A stretch of 64,000 bases of DNA from assembly GCA_016286535.1 (NCBI GenBank), contig JAEESZ010000004.1, positions 62,001 through 126,000 of the forward strand, read 5' to 3'. The position numbers and the translations under genes were made by a program. Below the pieces are notes generated by a model. That model searched no databases. It worked only from the letters and a program-made list of their open reading frames with translations, and was not told where the DNA came from. Shown piece by piece: positions 43,201-51,408 of this stretch. The stretch's first letter is position 1. Each line of letters begins with the position of its first letter. Origin of the DNA: Treponema sp. Lineage in GTDB: Bacteria; Spirochaetota; Spirochaetia; Treponematales; Treponemataceae.

Positions 43201-45548
43201 ATAAAAAATCCGGCAATTGTGTAAACAATAAAGGAGGCTATCCAGGCTATGGCGCACTGCCAGACAACAAGCCCTGCCGCCCATTTTCTTCCAAGCTCTC
43301 TTTTGACAGATGCTATAGCAGCAATGCAGGGACTGTATAAAAGACTGAAAATAAGCAGACTTAAGGCAGAAAGACTGGAAAGGGAGTTTGTGATTCCTCC
43401 TGCGAATAAAATCTCCATTGTGGAAACAACACTTTCCTTTGCCATAATTCCGGAAATCAGAGAGGTGCAGATTCTCCAGTCATTTAAACCGATTGGCTTC
43501 ATAAGAGGAGCAAAAAGGCCGGAAATTTTTGCAAGAATACTTTCTGAAGAATTTTCCACAAAAGAAAGGTGTAAATCAAAACTCTGTAAAAACCAGATCA
43601 GTATTGTAGCAATAAAAATTACAGTAAAGGCTCTTTCTAAAAAATCTTTTGCCTTTTCCCATAAAAGCTGGGCTACATTTTTTGGACTTGGAAGGCGGTA
43701 ATTTGGAAGTTCCATAACAAAAGGAACCGGTTCTCCCTTAAAAAGACTTGTTTTATACAAGAGTGCTGCAAGAATTCCTGCAAGTATGCCTATGAAATAG
43801 AGGGCTGTCATAATAAGGCCGCCGTGTTTTGGAAAAAAGGCTGAAACAAAAAATGCATAAATCGGAAGTTTGGCAGTACAGCTCATAAAAGGGGTAAGAA
43901 GAATTGTCATTTTCCTGTCTCTTTCGCTGGGGAGAATGCGGGTAGACATAATGGCAGGAACTGTGCAGCCAAAACCTATTAAAAGAGGGACTATACTTCT
44001 TCCGGAAAGTCCGATTTTTCTAAGCAGGGTATCCATAAAGAAGGCAACTCTTGCAATATAACCGGAATCTTCAAGCAGGGAAAGAAATAAAAAGAGGGTT
44101 ACAATTATTGGTAAGAAGGAAAGTACGCTTCCAACACCGGTAAAGACCCCGTTTATAATAAGGTTGTGCAGTACTTCGTTTGTTCCAAGCTTTGTAAGGC
44201 CTGAATCTACAAGATTTGTAAAGGCTTCTATTCCATTTTCAAGTAAAAGCTGAAGAAAGGCACCGATTACATTAAAGGTAAGAAAGAAAACCGAAGCCAT
44301 GATTAAAATAAAAAATGGAATGGCAGTGTATTTTCCGGTTAAAAGGCGGTCAATTTTTTGCGACCTGATTCTTTCTTTGCTTTCTTTTGGCTTTTTTACA
44401 GTCTGATTACATACATTCTTTATATAGGAATAGCGCATATTTGCAATTGCGGCGCTGCGGTCTAAGCCGCCTTCGTTTTCCATCTGTAAGGCAATGTGTT
44501 CAAGAATCTCTTTTTCGTTTACGTCAAGGTCAAGCTGGTACAAGATGCGCTTGTCGCCTTCAAGAAGCTTGCTTGCTGCAAAGCGAACCGGAATACCGGC
44601 CTTATCTGCATGGTCCTGAATAAGATGAATAACTGCATGAAGAGCTCTGTGAACTGCACCTCCTGCATGGCTCTGGCTGCAAAAATCCTGTCTGACAGGT
44701 TTTTCCTGATAATGGGCAACGTGAAGGGCATGTTTTATAAGTTCATCTACTCCCTGATTTTTTGCCGCAGAAATAGGAATTACAGGAACTCCCAGAAGTT
44801 CCTCCATCTTGTTTACATCAATGGAGCCTCCGTTTCCGGTAACTTCATCCATCATATTAAGGGCAATTACCATAGGAATATCCATTTCGAGTAACTGCAT
44901 TGTAAGGTAAAGGTTTCTCTGGATATTTGTGGCATCAACAATATTTATGATTCCGTATGGCTTTTCGTTTAATACAAAGTTTCTGGAAATTATTTCTTCG
45001 CTCGAATATGGAGACATTGAGTAAATGCCGGGAAGATCTGTTACAAGGGTGTTGGAATAGCCTTTTATCTGGCCGTCCTTGCGGTCTACAGTAACTCCCG
45101 GAAAATTTCCTACATGCTGATTAGAGCCGGTAAGCTGATTAAAGAGGGTAGTTTTTCCTGAGTTCTGGTTTCCAACCAGGGCATAGGTAAGAAGTGTATC
45201 ATCCGGAAGGGGGCTTTCATCCTGCTTTGAATGAAATTTTCCATCTTCTCCAAGTCCCGGATGTTCTGTTTTTGAATCCTGAAGTTTTTCTTTTGCCTTT
45301 TCTTCGTCTTCTTTTTCTGTCTGAATATCATCAGAAATTTCAATCTTCCTTGCATCGTCAAGGCGCATGGTAAGTTCGTAACCATTAACGTCAAATTCAA
45401 CAGGGTCACCCATTGGAGCCAGTTTTACTTTGGTTATTAATGTTCCCGGGATAATTCCCATATCGAGAAAGTGTTGTCTTAGTTCTCCGTTTCCGCCGGT
45501 TTTAATTACGCAGGCAGAGGAACCTATTGGTAAATCTTCTAATGTCAT
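43197..45548 (-). CDS. feoB: FeoA-FeoB fusion ferrous iron transporter
   Basis: 783 aa. Residues 1-74 are a FeoA SH3-like domain (LEDLPIGSSACVIK, MGIIPGTLITKVKLAPMGDPV). After a charged linker comes the FeoB G domain: G1 GNQNSGKT (about 126-133), G2 region VGNFPGVTVDRK, G3 DLPGIYS, G4 NMMD. The C-terminal half has two Gate motifs, with the conserved Cys in LLIGFGCTVPAIMSTR and SCTAKLPIYAFF, and about 8-10 TM helices. It imports Fe2+ across the inner membrane. Transcription is divergent from flgF. No FeoC is seen. Confidence 0.94.
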   Translation of the reverse strand: MTLEDLPIGSSACVIKTGGNGELRQHFLDMGIIPGTLITKVKLAPMGDPVEFDVNGYELTMRLDDARKIEISDDIQTEKEDEEKAKEKLQDSKTEHPGLGEDGKFHSKQDESPLPDDTLLTYALVGNQNSGKTTLFNQLTGSNQHVGNFPGVTVDRKDGQIKGYSNTLVTDLPGIYSMSPYSSEEIISRNFVLNEKPYGIINIVDATNIQRNLYLTMQLLEMDIPMVIALNMMDEVTGNGGSIDVNKMEELLGVPVIPISAAKNQGVDELIKHALHVAHYQEKPVRQDFCSQSHAGGAVHRALHAVIHLIQDHADKAGIPVRFAASKLLEGDKRILYQLDLDVNEKEILEHIALQMENEGGLDRSAAIANMRYSYIKNVCNQTVKKPKESKERIRSQKIDRLLTGKYTAIPFFILIMASVFFLTFNVIGAFLQLLLENGIEAFTNLVDSGLTKLGTNEVLHNLIINGVFTGVGSVLSFLPIIVTLFLFLSLLEDSGYIARVAFFMDTLLRKIGLSGRSIVPLLIGFGCTVPAIMSTRILPSERDRKMTILLTPFMSCTAKLPIYAFFVSAFFPKHGGLIMTALYFIGILAGILAALLYKTSLFKGEPVPFVMELPNYRLPSPKNVAQLLWEKAKDFLERAFTVIFIATILIWFLQSFDLHLSFVENSSESILAKISGLFAPLMKPIGLNDWRICTSLISGIMAKESVVSTMEILFAGGITNSLSSLSALSLLIFSLLYSPCIAAIASVKRELGRKWAAGLVVWQCAIAWIASFIVYTIAGFFM

Positions 45549-45559
45549 AATTAATTTTT

Positions 45560-45588
45560 AGTATAGCGTATTAGAAAAAATATCTAAA
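45560..45588 (-). promoter_or_regulatory. Candidate promoter of feoAB
   Basis: Minus strand: TTTAGA (45588-45583), 17-nt spacer, TATACT (45565-45560). Predicted leader only about 5 nt before ATG 45548, with no SD. The -35 shares bases with the flgF sigma-28-like -35. Confidence 0.5.
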
Positions 45589-45611
45589 TATTTTTTTTAA
45601 TTTCCCGATGA
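45585..45611 (+). promoter_or_regulatory. Sigma-28 (FliA)-like promoter of flgF-flgG-flgJ
   Basis: TAAA (45585-45588), exactly 15 nt, CCCGATGA (45604-45611): all 4 of the -35 and 6 of 8 positions of the FliA consensus TAAA-N15-GCCGATAA. It lies about 35 nt before the flgF ATG, where no good sigma-70 promoter is seen. Confidence 0.6.
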
Positions 45612-45647
45612 AATAAATAGATGTAAATAAAAATATTGGAGGAAAAA

Positions 45648-46448
45648 ATGATTCGTGGCTGGTATACCGGTGCTTCTGGTATGAACGCTCAGCAGAACAG
45701 ACTTGATGCAATTTCAAATAATCTTGCTAATGTTGATACAACTGGGTATAAAAGAGATATTGCAGTCAGCAAATCTTTTCCTGAGCTCTTAATAAGAAGA
45801 ACAAATTTTGACGGCGTTTATAATATTCCAAACGGAATGGGTAGTGCCGATTCTGCACCTGTTATAGGAAAACTTGGCCTTGGTGTAGAAACTAATGAAA
45901 ATTATACAGATTTTTCACAGGGTTCATTTAAAATCACAAATACTAAAACAGATATTTCTTTAAGTGGAAAGGGCTTTTATGTTGTAGAAACTCCAGTTGG
46001 AGAACGGTACACCCGTAACGGAACCTTCCATCTTGGAAAAGAAGGAATTCTGGAAACAAAAGACGGTTATCCTGTTTATGGCGAAAAAGGAATTATTCGT
46101 CTGGAAAATGACCGTTTTACAGTAAATGAAGATGGAATCCTCCTTTCAGAAGAAGGAGAAGAAATAGACAGATTAAAGGTTGTTCGTTTTGATAATGAAC
46201 GCTACCTAAAAAAGATGGGCGAAAGCCTTTATTCAGAAAATGATATTTCTGGTCCGGCCCATATTGCAGAAGGTAATGAAAGACCTTCATTTTTACAGGG
46301 CTATGTAGAAACTTCCAATGTAAATGTAGTAAACGAAATGGTTCAGATGATTGAAGTAAACCGTGCTTATGAAGCAAATCAGAAAACAATTACATCTGAA
46401 GATTCGATGATGGGAACTCTCTGGCAGAAAGTTGCTGTTTTGAAATAG
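45648..46448 (+). CDS. flgF: Flagellar rod protein FlgF-type
   Basis: 266 aa. N-terminal rod signature GWYTGASGMNAQQNRLDAISNNLANVDTTGYK (landmark, residues 4-35), FSQGSFKITNTKTDISLSGKGFYVVE, C-terminal VETSNVNVVNEMVQMIEVNRAYEANQKTI. The first of two paired FlgG-family genes; order and the less canonical centre fit FlgF, the proximal rod, though T. pallidum annotations name both flgG. SD GGAGG 5 nt from ATG 45648; an upstream TTG lies in the SD. Confidence 0.88.
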   Translation: MIRGWYTGASGMNAQQNRLDAISNNLANVDTTGYKRDIAVSKSFPELLIRRTNFDGVYNIPNGMGSADSAPVIGKLGLGVETNENYTDFSQGSFKITNTKTDISLSGKGFYVVETPVGERYTRNGTFHLGKEGILETKDGYPVYGEKGIIRLENDRFTVNEDGILLSEEGEEIDRLKVVRFDNERYLKKMGESLYSENDISGPAHIAEGNERPSFLQGYVETSNVNVVNEMVQMIEVNRAYEANQKTITSEDSMMGTLWQKVAVLK

Positions 46449-46455
46449 AAATAAA

Positions 46456-46530
46456 AGGAGGATGAAGCTAAAAAGCTTGCTGCGCACTGCTCGCAACCTT
46501 TTTTACGCTTCTGCAATTGTATATGGTTAG
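46456..46530 (+). promoter_or_regulatory. flgF-flgG intercistronic element: orphan SD, hairpin and 22-codon ORF
   Basis: A perfect AGGAGG (46456-46461) sits directly against an ATG (46462), too close for use, and 62 nt from the flgG ATG (46523), which has no SD of its own. The ATG opens a 22-codon ORF (46462-46530) whose TAG overlaps the flgG start. Inside it AAAGCTTGC and GCAACCTTT (one mismatch) form a hairpin followed by T6. It is GC-richer than the flanks and looks like an inserted cassette. Confidence 0.5.
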
Positions 46531-47317
46531 ATCACTTTGGACAGCTGCTACCGGTATGAACGGACAGCAGTCAAATATTGATGCAATTTCAAATAACCTT
46601 TCAAATGTAAATACAACCGGATATAAACAGCAGAGAGTTGAATTTGAAGATCTTGTTTATCAGAATATAAAACTGGCAGGAACACCTGCAACAGAAGATA
46701 CTGTAACTCCTGTAGGAATTCAGCAGGGTACCGGTGTAAAAGTTGGTGCAACCCAGAGAATTATGAATCAGGGTTCTTTGCAGAATACCGGTGTTGATAC
46801 TGATGTTGCAATCGTTGGTGAAGGTTTCTTCAGAGTTCAGGAATATGACGGAAGTTATGCCTATACCCGCGATGGTTCTTTTAAGGTTGATTCAAACGGT
46901 CAGCTGGTAACTAACAACGGTTTACGCGTTATGCCTGAAATTATTTTGCCGGAAGGTTATGATGTTTCAACTTTAAGCATCACTCAGACCGGTCTTGTAA
47001 GTGTAAAGGTAAACGGCGGAAATGATCCTGTTGAAGTTGGTCAGATGGAATTATACAGATTTCCTAATGCTGTAGGTTTAAAAGCTGAAGGTGATAATCT
47101 TTTTAAGGTTACAAATGCTTCCGGCGAAGCAATTGCAGGCCGTCCGGGTTATGAAGGTTTTGGTGATACAAGACATAAATTCCTGGAAATGAGTAACGTT
47201 TCTGTTGTAAACGAAATGGTTCAGATGATTGTTGCTCAGAGAGCATACGAATTTAATTCAAAGGCTGTTCAGACTTCTGATAATATGCTTTCAACTGCTG
47301 TAAATCTTAAAAGATAA
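46523..47317 (+). CDS. flgG: Flagellar distal rod protein FlgG
   Basis: 264 aa from ATG 46523. VRSLWTAATGMNGQQSNIDAISNNLSNVNTTGYKQQRVEFEDLVYQ (landmark, residues 2-47) is the FlgG N-terminus; FEDLVYQNIKLAG is the rod-specific insert. C-terminal LEMSNVSVVNEMVQMIVAQRAYEFNSKAVQTSDNML. No SD lies at normal distance; translation probably depends on the intercistronic element upstream. Confidence 0.92.
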   Translation: MVRSLWTAATGMNGQQSNIDAISNNLSNVNTTGYKQQRVEFEDLVYQNIKLAGTPATEDTVTPVGIQQGTGVKVGATQRIMNQGSLQNTGVDTDVAIVGEGFFRVQEYDGSYAYTRDGSFKVDSNGQLVTNNGLRVMPEIILPEGYDVSTLSITQTGLVSVKVNGGNDPVEVGQMELYRFPNAVGLKAEGDNLFKVTNASGEAIAGRPGYEGFGDTRHKFLEMSNVSVVNEMVQMIVAQRAYEFNSKAVQTSDNMLSTAVNLKR

Positions 47318-47351
47318 AATAAGCGGTAAATAAAAAAACAAGGATATTGAA

Positions 47352-47867
47352 ATGAATGTGGGATTAGTTTCAAATACTTTTAGTTCTATAACAAATGGTC
47401 AGGGAGCTTTATCTTCTGCAAAAAGTAATGCTGACAGTCAGAAATTTGCTGATCTTTTGCAGGGGCTTCAGAAAAAAAATGAAGTAAAAAGCACCCTGTC
47501 ATCTTCTCAAATCAGTCAGGAAGGCAGGTTAAACGGCGAATATATTACAGGTTTTAATGATATGTTTAGTGGGGAAATGAACAAAAATGCAAAACCTTCA
47601 GGAGCCGCTGCAAACCAGGCAAATGACCATGTAAAGCAAAAGACAATTGATAAAACAAGTACTCTTTACGAAAAATCTATGGAGCTTGAAAGCTATTTTG
47701 TAAAGCAGATGCTTAACTCAATGAGAAAAACTGTAATGAAATCTTCAGAAAATGATTTTGCAAAAGAAACTTATGAAGATATGCTTTACGATGAGTATTC
47801 AGTTTCCATGACAAAAAACGGCGGCTTTGGCCTTGCCGACCAGATTTATCTTAGTCTGGTACAATAA
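47352..47867 (+). CDS. flgJ: Rod-binding protein (FlgJ N-domain type)
   Basis: 171 aa. The C-terminal half holds the Rod-binding domain: SMELESYFVKQMLNSMRKTVMKSS, then FAKETYEDMLYDEYSVSMTKNGGFGLADQIY. The glucosaminidase domain of enterobacterial FlgJ is absent, as usual in spirochetes, so wall cutting must come from another enzyme. It helps assemble the rod. AAGGA SD 8 nt before the ATG; last gene of the flgFGJ run. Confidence 0.83.
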   Translation: MNVGLVSNTFSSITNGQGALSSAKSNADSQKFADLLQGLQKKNEVKSTLSSSQISQEGRLNGEYITGFNDMFSGEMNKNAKPSGAAANQANDHVKQKTIDKTSTLYEKSMELESYFVKQMLNSMRKTVMKSSENDFAKETYEDMLYDEYSVSMTKNGGFGLADQIYLSLVQ

Positions 47868-47936
47868 ATTTTAATAAATATAGAAGGAATTATAAATTAT
47901 TTTAATTTCTCCTCTTATATTTTTGTTTACATCCTT

Positions 47937-47975
47937 AATCACTGCCTGGTCGTTGGCCGGTAGTGATTTTTTTTT
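47937..47975 (+). terminator. Terminator of flgF-flgG-flgJ
   Basis: AATCACTGCC (47937-47946), 12-nt loop, GGTAGTGATT (47959-47968), T run to 47975. 10 bp with one G:U. murC starts 22 nt later. Confidence 0.88.
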
Positions 47976-47985
47976 ATGATTTAAT

Positions 47986-47991
47986 TATAAT
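47986..47991 (+). promoter_or_regulatory. Candidate -10 of murC, placed for a leaderless mRNA
   Basis: Perfect TATAAT exactly 6 nt before ATG 47998. The -35 window (GTGATT, 47963-47968) is the terminator's right arm. No SD precedes murC. Confidence 0.55.
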
Positions 47992-47997
47992 GTTTTT

Positions 47998-49509
47998 ATG
48001 AATGAAATAACTTTACCTAAGAATTTAAAAGGTGTCCGTATACATTTTGTTGGTATAAAAGGAACCGGAATGGCAGCTCTTGTAGAAATATTCGTTCATA
48101 ATGGTGCTGTAATTTCCGGCTCAGATGTAAGTGAGCGTTTTTATACTGATGATATTCTTGAAAAACTTAATATAAAAGCCCTTCCTTTCAGTCAGTCTAA
48201 TATTACAGAAGATATTGATTATGTAGTTTATTCTTCTGCCTATAAATTAGACCAGAATCCGGATTTAATTCAGGCTGTAAAAATGAAGATTCCATGTCTG
48301 CTTTATACCCAGGCTTTAGGTTCCTACAGCAGCAATGCTTTTTCCTGCGGTATTTGTGGAGTTCATGGAAAAACTTCAACAACAGGTCTTGCCGGTACAA
48401 TCCTTAAGGAGCTTGATTTACCTTCCCAGGTTTTAGCGGGCTCTGTCATAAATTCTTTTGGTTCTACCTGTACATATACTTCGCCTTTAGTAAAAGAAAA
48501 TAATGATGACAATAAAAATTTAATTTTTGTTGCAGAAACCTGTGAATATCAGAGACATTTTATGTCTTTCTGTCCTCAAAAAATTATTTTAACTTCGGTT
48601 GAAAGTGATCATCAGGATTATTATCCGTCTTATGAATCAATCAGAGATGCTTTTGTTGATTATGCCTGTAAATTACCTTTGGGTGGTGATTTAATTTATT
48701 GTGCAGATGACAAAGGTGCTGTGGAAACTGCAGAAATTGTAAAGGGAAAAAGAAGTGATATAAACTTTATTCCATACGGTACAAAAAGCAGCGGGGATTT
48801 TGCCTTAAAATTTGAAGGCGTTAAAAATGAAGAAAATCAATTTTCTGTAAAATATTTTAATAATCAGATTTTTGCAATTTCCATTCCGGGAAAGCACGAG
48901 GTTATGGATGCTCTTGCAGCTCTGGTTCTTGTAACAAGACTTTTACTTGAGTATGGAAAAAATCCACTTGATTATGCAGATAAAATTAAAGCAGGCCTTA
49001 TCAATTTTAACGGTGGAAAAAGACGAAGTGAAGTTGTTGGCCGCTTTACTTCAAAGTCAGGTAATTCAGTAATTGTAATTGATGATTATGGTCATCATCC
49101 TACTGCAATAAAAACAACACTGCAGGGCTATAGAGAATTTTATAAAGGAAGAAAAATTATTGTTGATTTTATGAGTCACACTTACAGCAGAACACAGGCC
49201 CTTTTGACAGAATTCAGTAAGGCTTTTTCTTCTGCAGATCTTCTTATTCTTCATAAAATTTATTCTTCGGCCCGCGAAAATGCCATTGATTTTTCAATTA
49301 ACGGCCGTAGCCTTTACGAAAAAGTTCTTGAAAATGAAAAAGATCTCGATGCCCATTATTTTGAAGAAATTCTTGATGCAAAAGACTTTGTAATAAATGA
49401 AATAGAAAAAAATCCGGGACCTGATTATCCTGACGGATATTTACTCGTAACAATGGGTGCCGGCGATAACTGGAAACTTGGAAAAGCAGTTCTGGAGGAA
49501 TATAAATGA
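47998..49509 (+). CDS. murC: UDP-N-acetylmuramate--L-alanine ligase
   Basis: 503 aa. Adds L-Ala to UDP-MurNAc. FVGIKGTGMAALVEIF (UDP-binding loop; family usually GIGGxGM), P-loop GVHGKTSTTG, AETCEYQRHFMSF and SVESDHQDYYPSY in place of the common EADESD/EADHxD blocks, IDDYGHHPTAIKTTL (catalytic YGHHP), and MGAGDNWKLG at the C-terminus. The variant EAD motif marks a divergent MurC; Mpl is less likely. murG is elsewhere in the window. ATGA overlap with yicC. Confidence 0.85.
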   Translation: MNEITLPKNLKGVRIHFVGIKGTGMAALVEIFVHNGAVISGSDVSERFYTDDILEKLNIKALPFSQSNITEDIDYVVYSSAYKLDQNPDLIQAVKMKIPCLLYTQALGSYSSNAFSCGICGVHGKTSTTGLAGTILKELDLPSQVLAGSVINSFGSTCTYTSPLVKENNDDNKNLIFVAETCEYQRHFMSFCPQKIILTSVESDHQDYYPSYESIRDAFVDYACKLPLGGDLIYCADDKGAVETAEIVKGKRSDINFIPYGTKSSGDFALKFEGVKNEENQFSVKYFNNQIFAISIPGKHEVMDALAALVLVTRLLLEYGKNPLDYADKIKAGLINFNGGKRRSEVVGRFTSKSGNSVIVIDDYGHHPTAIKTTLQGYREFYKGRKIIVDFMSHTYSRTQALLTEFSKAFSSADLLILHKIYSSARENAIDFSINGRSLYEKVLENEKDLDAHYFEEILDAKDFVINEIEKNPGPDYPDGYLLVTMGAGDNWKLGKAVLEEYK

Positions 49510-50375
49510 CAAGCATGACAGGATATTCTTACGAAGAAGTATCTTTAGAAAAAGCAATTGTAAGTGTAGAAATAAAATCTGTAAATTCACGATTTTTAGA
49601 TTTATCTATTAATCTTCCTCCATTTTTAAATCCACTGGAGAGTTATTATAGAAATTTAATAAGCGAAAAAGTTTTACGCGGTAAGGTTGATATTTTTATA
49701 AAGATAAAGGAACTGGAAAGCGATATTCAGATAATTGCAGATACCAGTGCGGCTAAATCATATTATGATGCTATAAAAAGTGTTGCGTCTGCCTGTGGTT
49801 ATAATGAAAATGAAATTCCATTAAGTCTTATACTTTCACAAAACGGCGTATTAAATTCGAATAAATCTTATGATGTAGAAAAATATAAACAGATGATTCA
49901 GCCTGTTTTTGATTCTGCCTTTGAAAAGTTTATAAAAGACCGCGAAAGAGAAGGTCAGAATATGAAGAAGGATTTATTAAATCACCTTCAGAAATTAAAG
50001 GAATGTGCTGCCTTTTTTAAGGAATTTCAGCCAAAAATGGATGAATATTTTAAAAATCTCATTAGCCAGAAATTTAATGAACTTCTAGGCGAAAAGGCAG
50101 ACCAGAACAGAATTATGACCGAAACTGCTGCTATGCTTGTAAAATATACTATTAATGAAGAGATAGTTCGTCTTCACAGTCATATTGAATCAATGCAGCT
50201 TGAGCTTGAAAATAATCCGGCTCCGGGTAAAAAACTTGATTTTATCTGCCAGGAAATGAACCGAGAGATTAATACTATTGGCAGTAAAAATCAGTTCGCC
50301 GAAGTTGGCAAGATGGTAATTATAGCCAAAGATTGCCTTGAAAATATCAGAGAACAGAGCAAGAATGTAGAGTAG
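49506..50375 (+). CDS. yicC: YicC/YloC-family endoribonuclease
   Basis: 289 aa. MTSMTGYSYEE start, VSVEIKSVNSRFLDL, EKVLRGKVDIFIKI and C-terminal LDFICQEMNREINTIGSKNQ (the DUF1732 block) are diagnostic of YicC, an RNase involved in RNA decay. Its start overlaps the murC stop by ATGA. The gene usually followed by gmk and rpoZ; here an AT-rich accessory gene comes next. Confidence 0.9.
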   Translation: MTSMTGYSYEEVSLEKAIVSVEIKSVNSRFLDLSINLPPFLNPLESYYRNLISEKVLRGKVDIFIKIKELESDIQIIADTSAAKSYYDAIKSVASACGYNENEIPLSLILSQNGVLNSNKSYDVEKYKQMIQPVFDSAFEKFIKDREREGQNMKKDLLNHLQKLKECAAFFKEFQPKMDEYFKNLISQKFNELLGEKADQNRIMTETAAMLVKYTINEEIVRLHSHIESMQLELENNPAPGKKLDFICQEMNREINTIGSKNQFAEVGKMVIIAKDCLENIREQSKNVE

Positions 50376-50387
50376 ACGAAAATCGAA

Positions 50388-50429
50388 GAAGCGTTAAAAA
50401 CAAAACGTGACAACGTTTTGTTTAGCTTC
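50388..50429. repeat. Long inverted repeat after yicC
   Basis: GAAGC outer arms and perfect 11-bp inner arms AAACAAAACGT (50398-50408) and ACGTTTTGTTT (50413-50423) around loop GACA. There is no T run after it on either strand. Could be a terminator variant or the edge of an inserted unit. Confidence 0.65.
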
Positions 50430-50517
50430 AACGAAAGAATGTCTATGCAGCGAGATTTATCGAGCTGCCCTATATATAATAAGTTAAAGTTACTATTCTG
50501 TGGGAGAGTACAAATAT

Positions 50518-51381
50518 ATGGATATCGAATTTGAATTAAACAAACAATCTTCTAGATTAGAATATAAAATGATATTACCACTTTCAAATGATACACAAAT
50601 TGCCAAATGTATGTCTGAAAGAGACTTAAATGATTTACTTGATTCTTTATTAGATATTCTTAATTTAAAAAAAATTGTAGAAAAGTTTAATTGCGAAGTG
50701 GAAGAAGCAAAAGAATTAAAGAAAAAAATTGATAGAGATTCTGACTGTGAAGATTGTTCCTTAAAACTTCAGGAATGTTACAGGTGTGGTATAATTTGTG
50801 GAGATAGTATCTTAGAACAGATTTTATTTAAAGAATTAATAAAAAATAAAATCAATGTTGAATTACAGATGAGAATTAATAAAGATAATTCGATTTCTCA
50901 TTATCCGGAGCCTGTTAATCCTGATACTATTTTAACAATACCAGATTTTTATATAGAAACAAAAGATAAAAAGATTTGTATTTATACAGATGGACATACA
51001 TATCATGAACGTACTGAATATCAGGCTGTAAGAGATAGAAGTATTGATCGTGATTTGCAGAATTTAGGTTATACAGTATTACGATATACAACTTCTGAAG
51101 TTCGCAATGAATTAGATAAAGTGATAAATGATATAAAAAAGACAATGGGACTTCAATTAAATCAAAAAGAAACTGGTGAAACTCCATGTTTTGATGGAAC
51201 TTGTATTCGTTGTGGGAAAAGGATGAACTTTAATACTTCTCGACCTATGTGTGAAAAATGTTATGAAATATGGCGTGAATTTAGGAATTATGATTACATT
51301 GAAAATTATTGTCATAAATGTGGGAAGGAAATTAATAATATGATTTCTTTTAATAATCCTTTATGCAAAAATTGTAAATAA
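50518..51381 (+). CDS. Vsr-like (PD-(D/E)XK) nuclease-domain protein with Cys4 zinc ribbons
   Basis: 287 aa. Residues about 60-80 carry C-x2-C and C-x2-C clusters. The nuclease-like domain spans about 85-200: ILEQILFKELI (helix with Glu), IPDFYIETKDKKICIYTDGHTYH (D..., Y/T in place of the usual E before DG) and DRSIDRDLQNLGYTVLRYTTSEV, the R-D-L-G-x-x-VLR signature of Vsr/DUF559 endonucleases. Two C-terminal zinc ribbons follow (CIRCGKRMNF...CEKC; CHKCGKEI...CKNC). Looks more AT-rich than its neighbours and is flanked by a long inverted repeat; acquired defence or repair function is an inference. ATG 50518 is preferred over GTG 50500. Confidence 0.6.
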   Translation: MDIEFELNKQSSRLEYKMILPLSNDTQIAKCMSERDLNDLLDSLLDILNLKKIVEKFNCEVEEAKELKKKIDRDSDCEDCSLKLQECYRCGIICGDSILEQILFKELIKNKINVELQMRINKDNSISHYPEPVNPDTILTIPDFYIETKDKKICIYTDGHTYHERTEYQAVRDRSIDRDLQNLGYTVLRYTTSEVRNELDKVINDIKKTMGLQLNQKETGETPCFDGTCIRCGKRMNFNTSRPMCEKCYEIWREFRNYDYIENYCHKCGKEINNMISFNNPLCKNCK

Positions 51382-51408
51382 AATTTTAATCAGGAGAATT
51401 AGATTTTT

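Noticed and set aside
43249..43701. 150-codon plus-strand ORF opposite feoB
   Set aside because: Antisense shadow of conserved membrane helices. A 132-codon ORF at 44496-44894 is rejected for the same reason.
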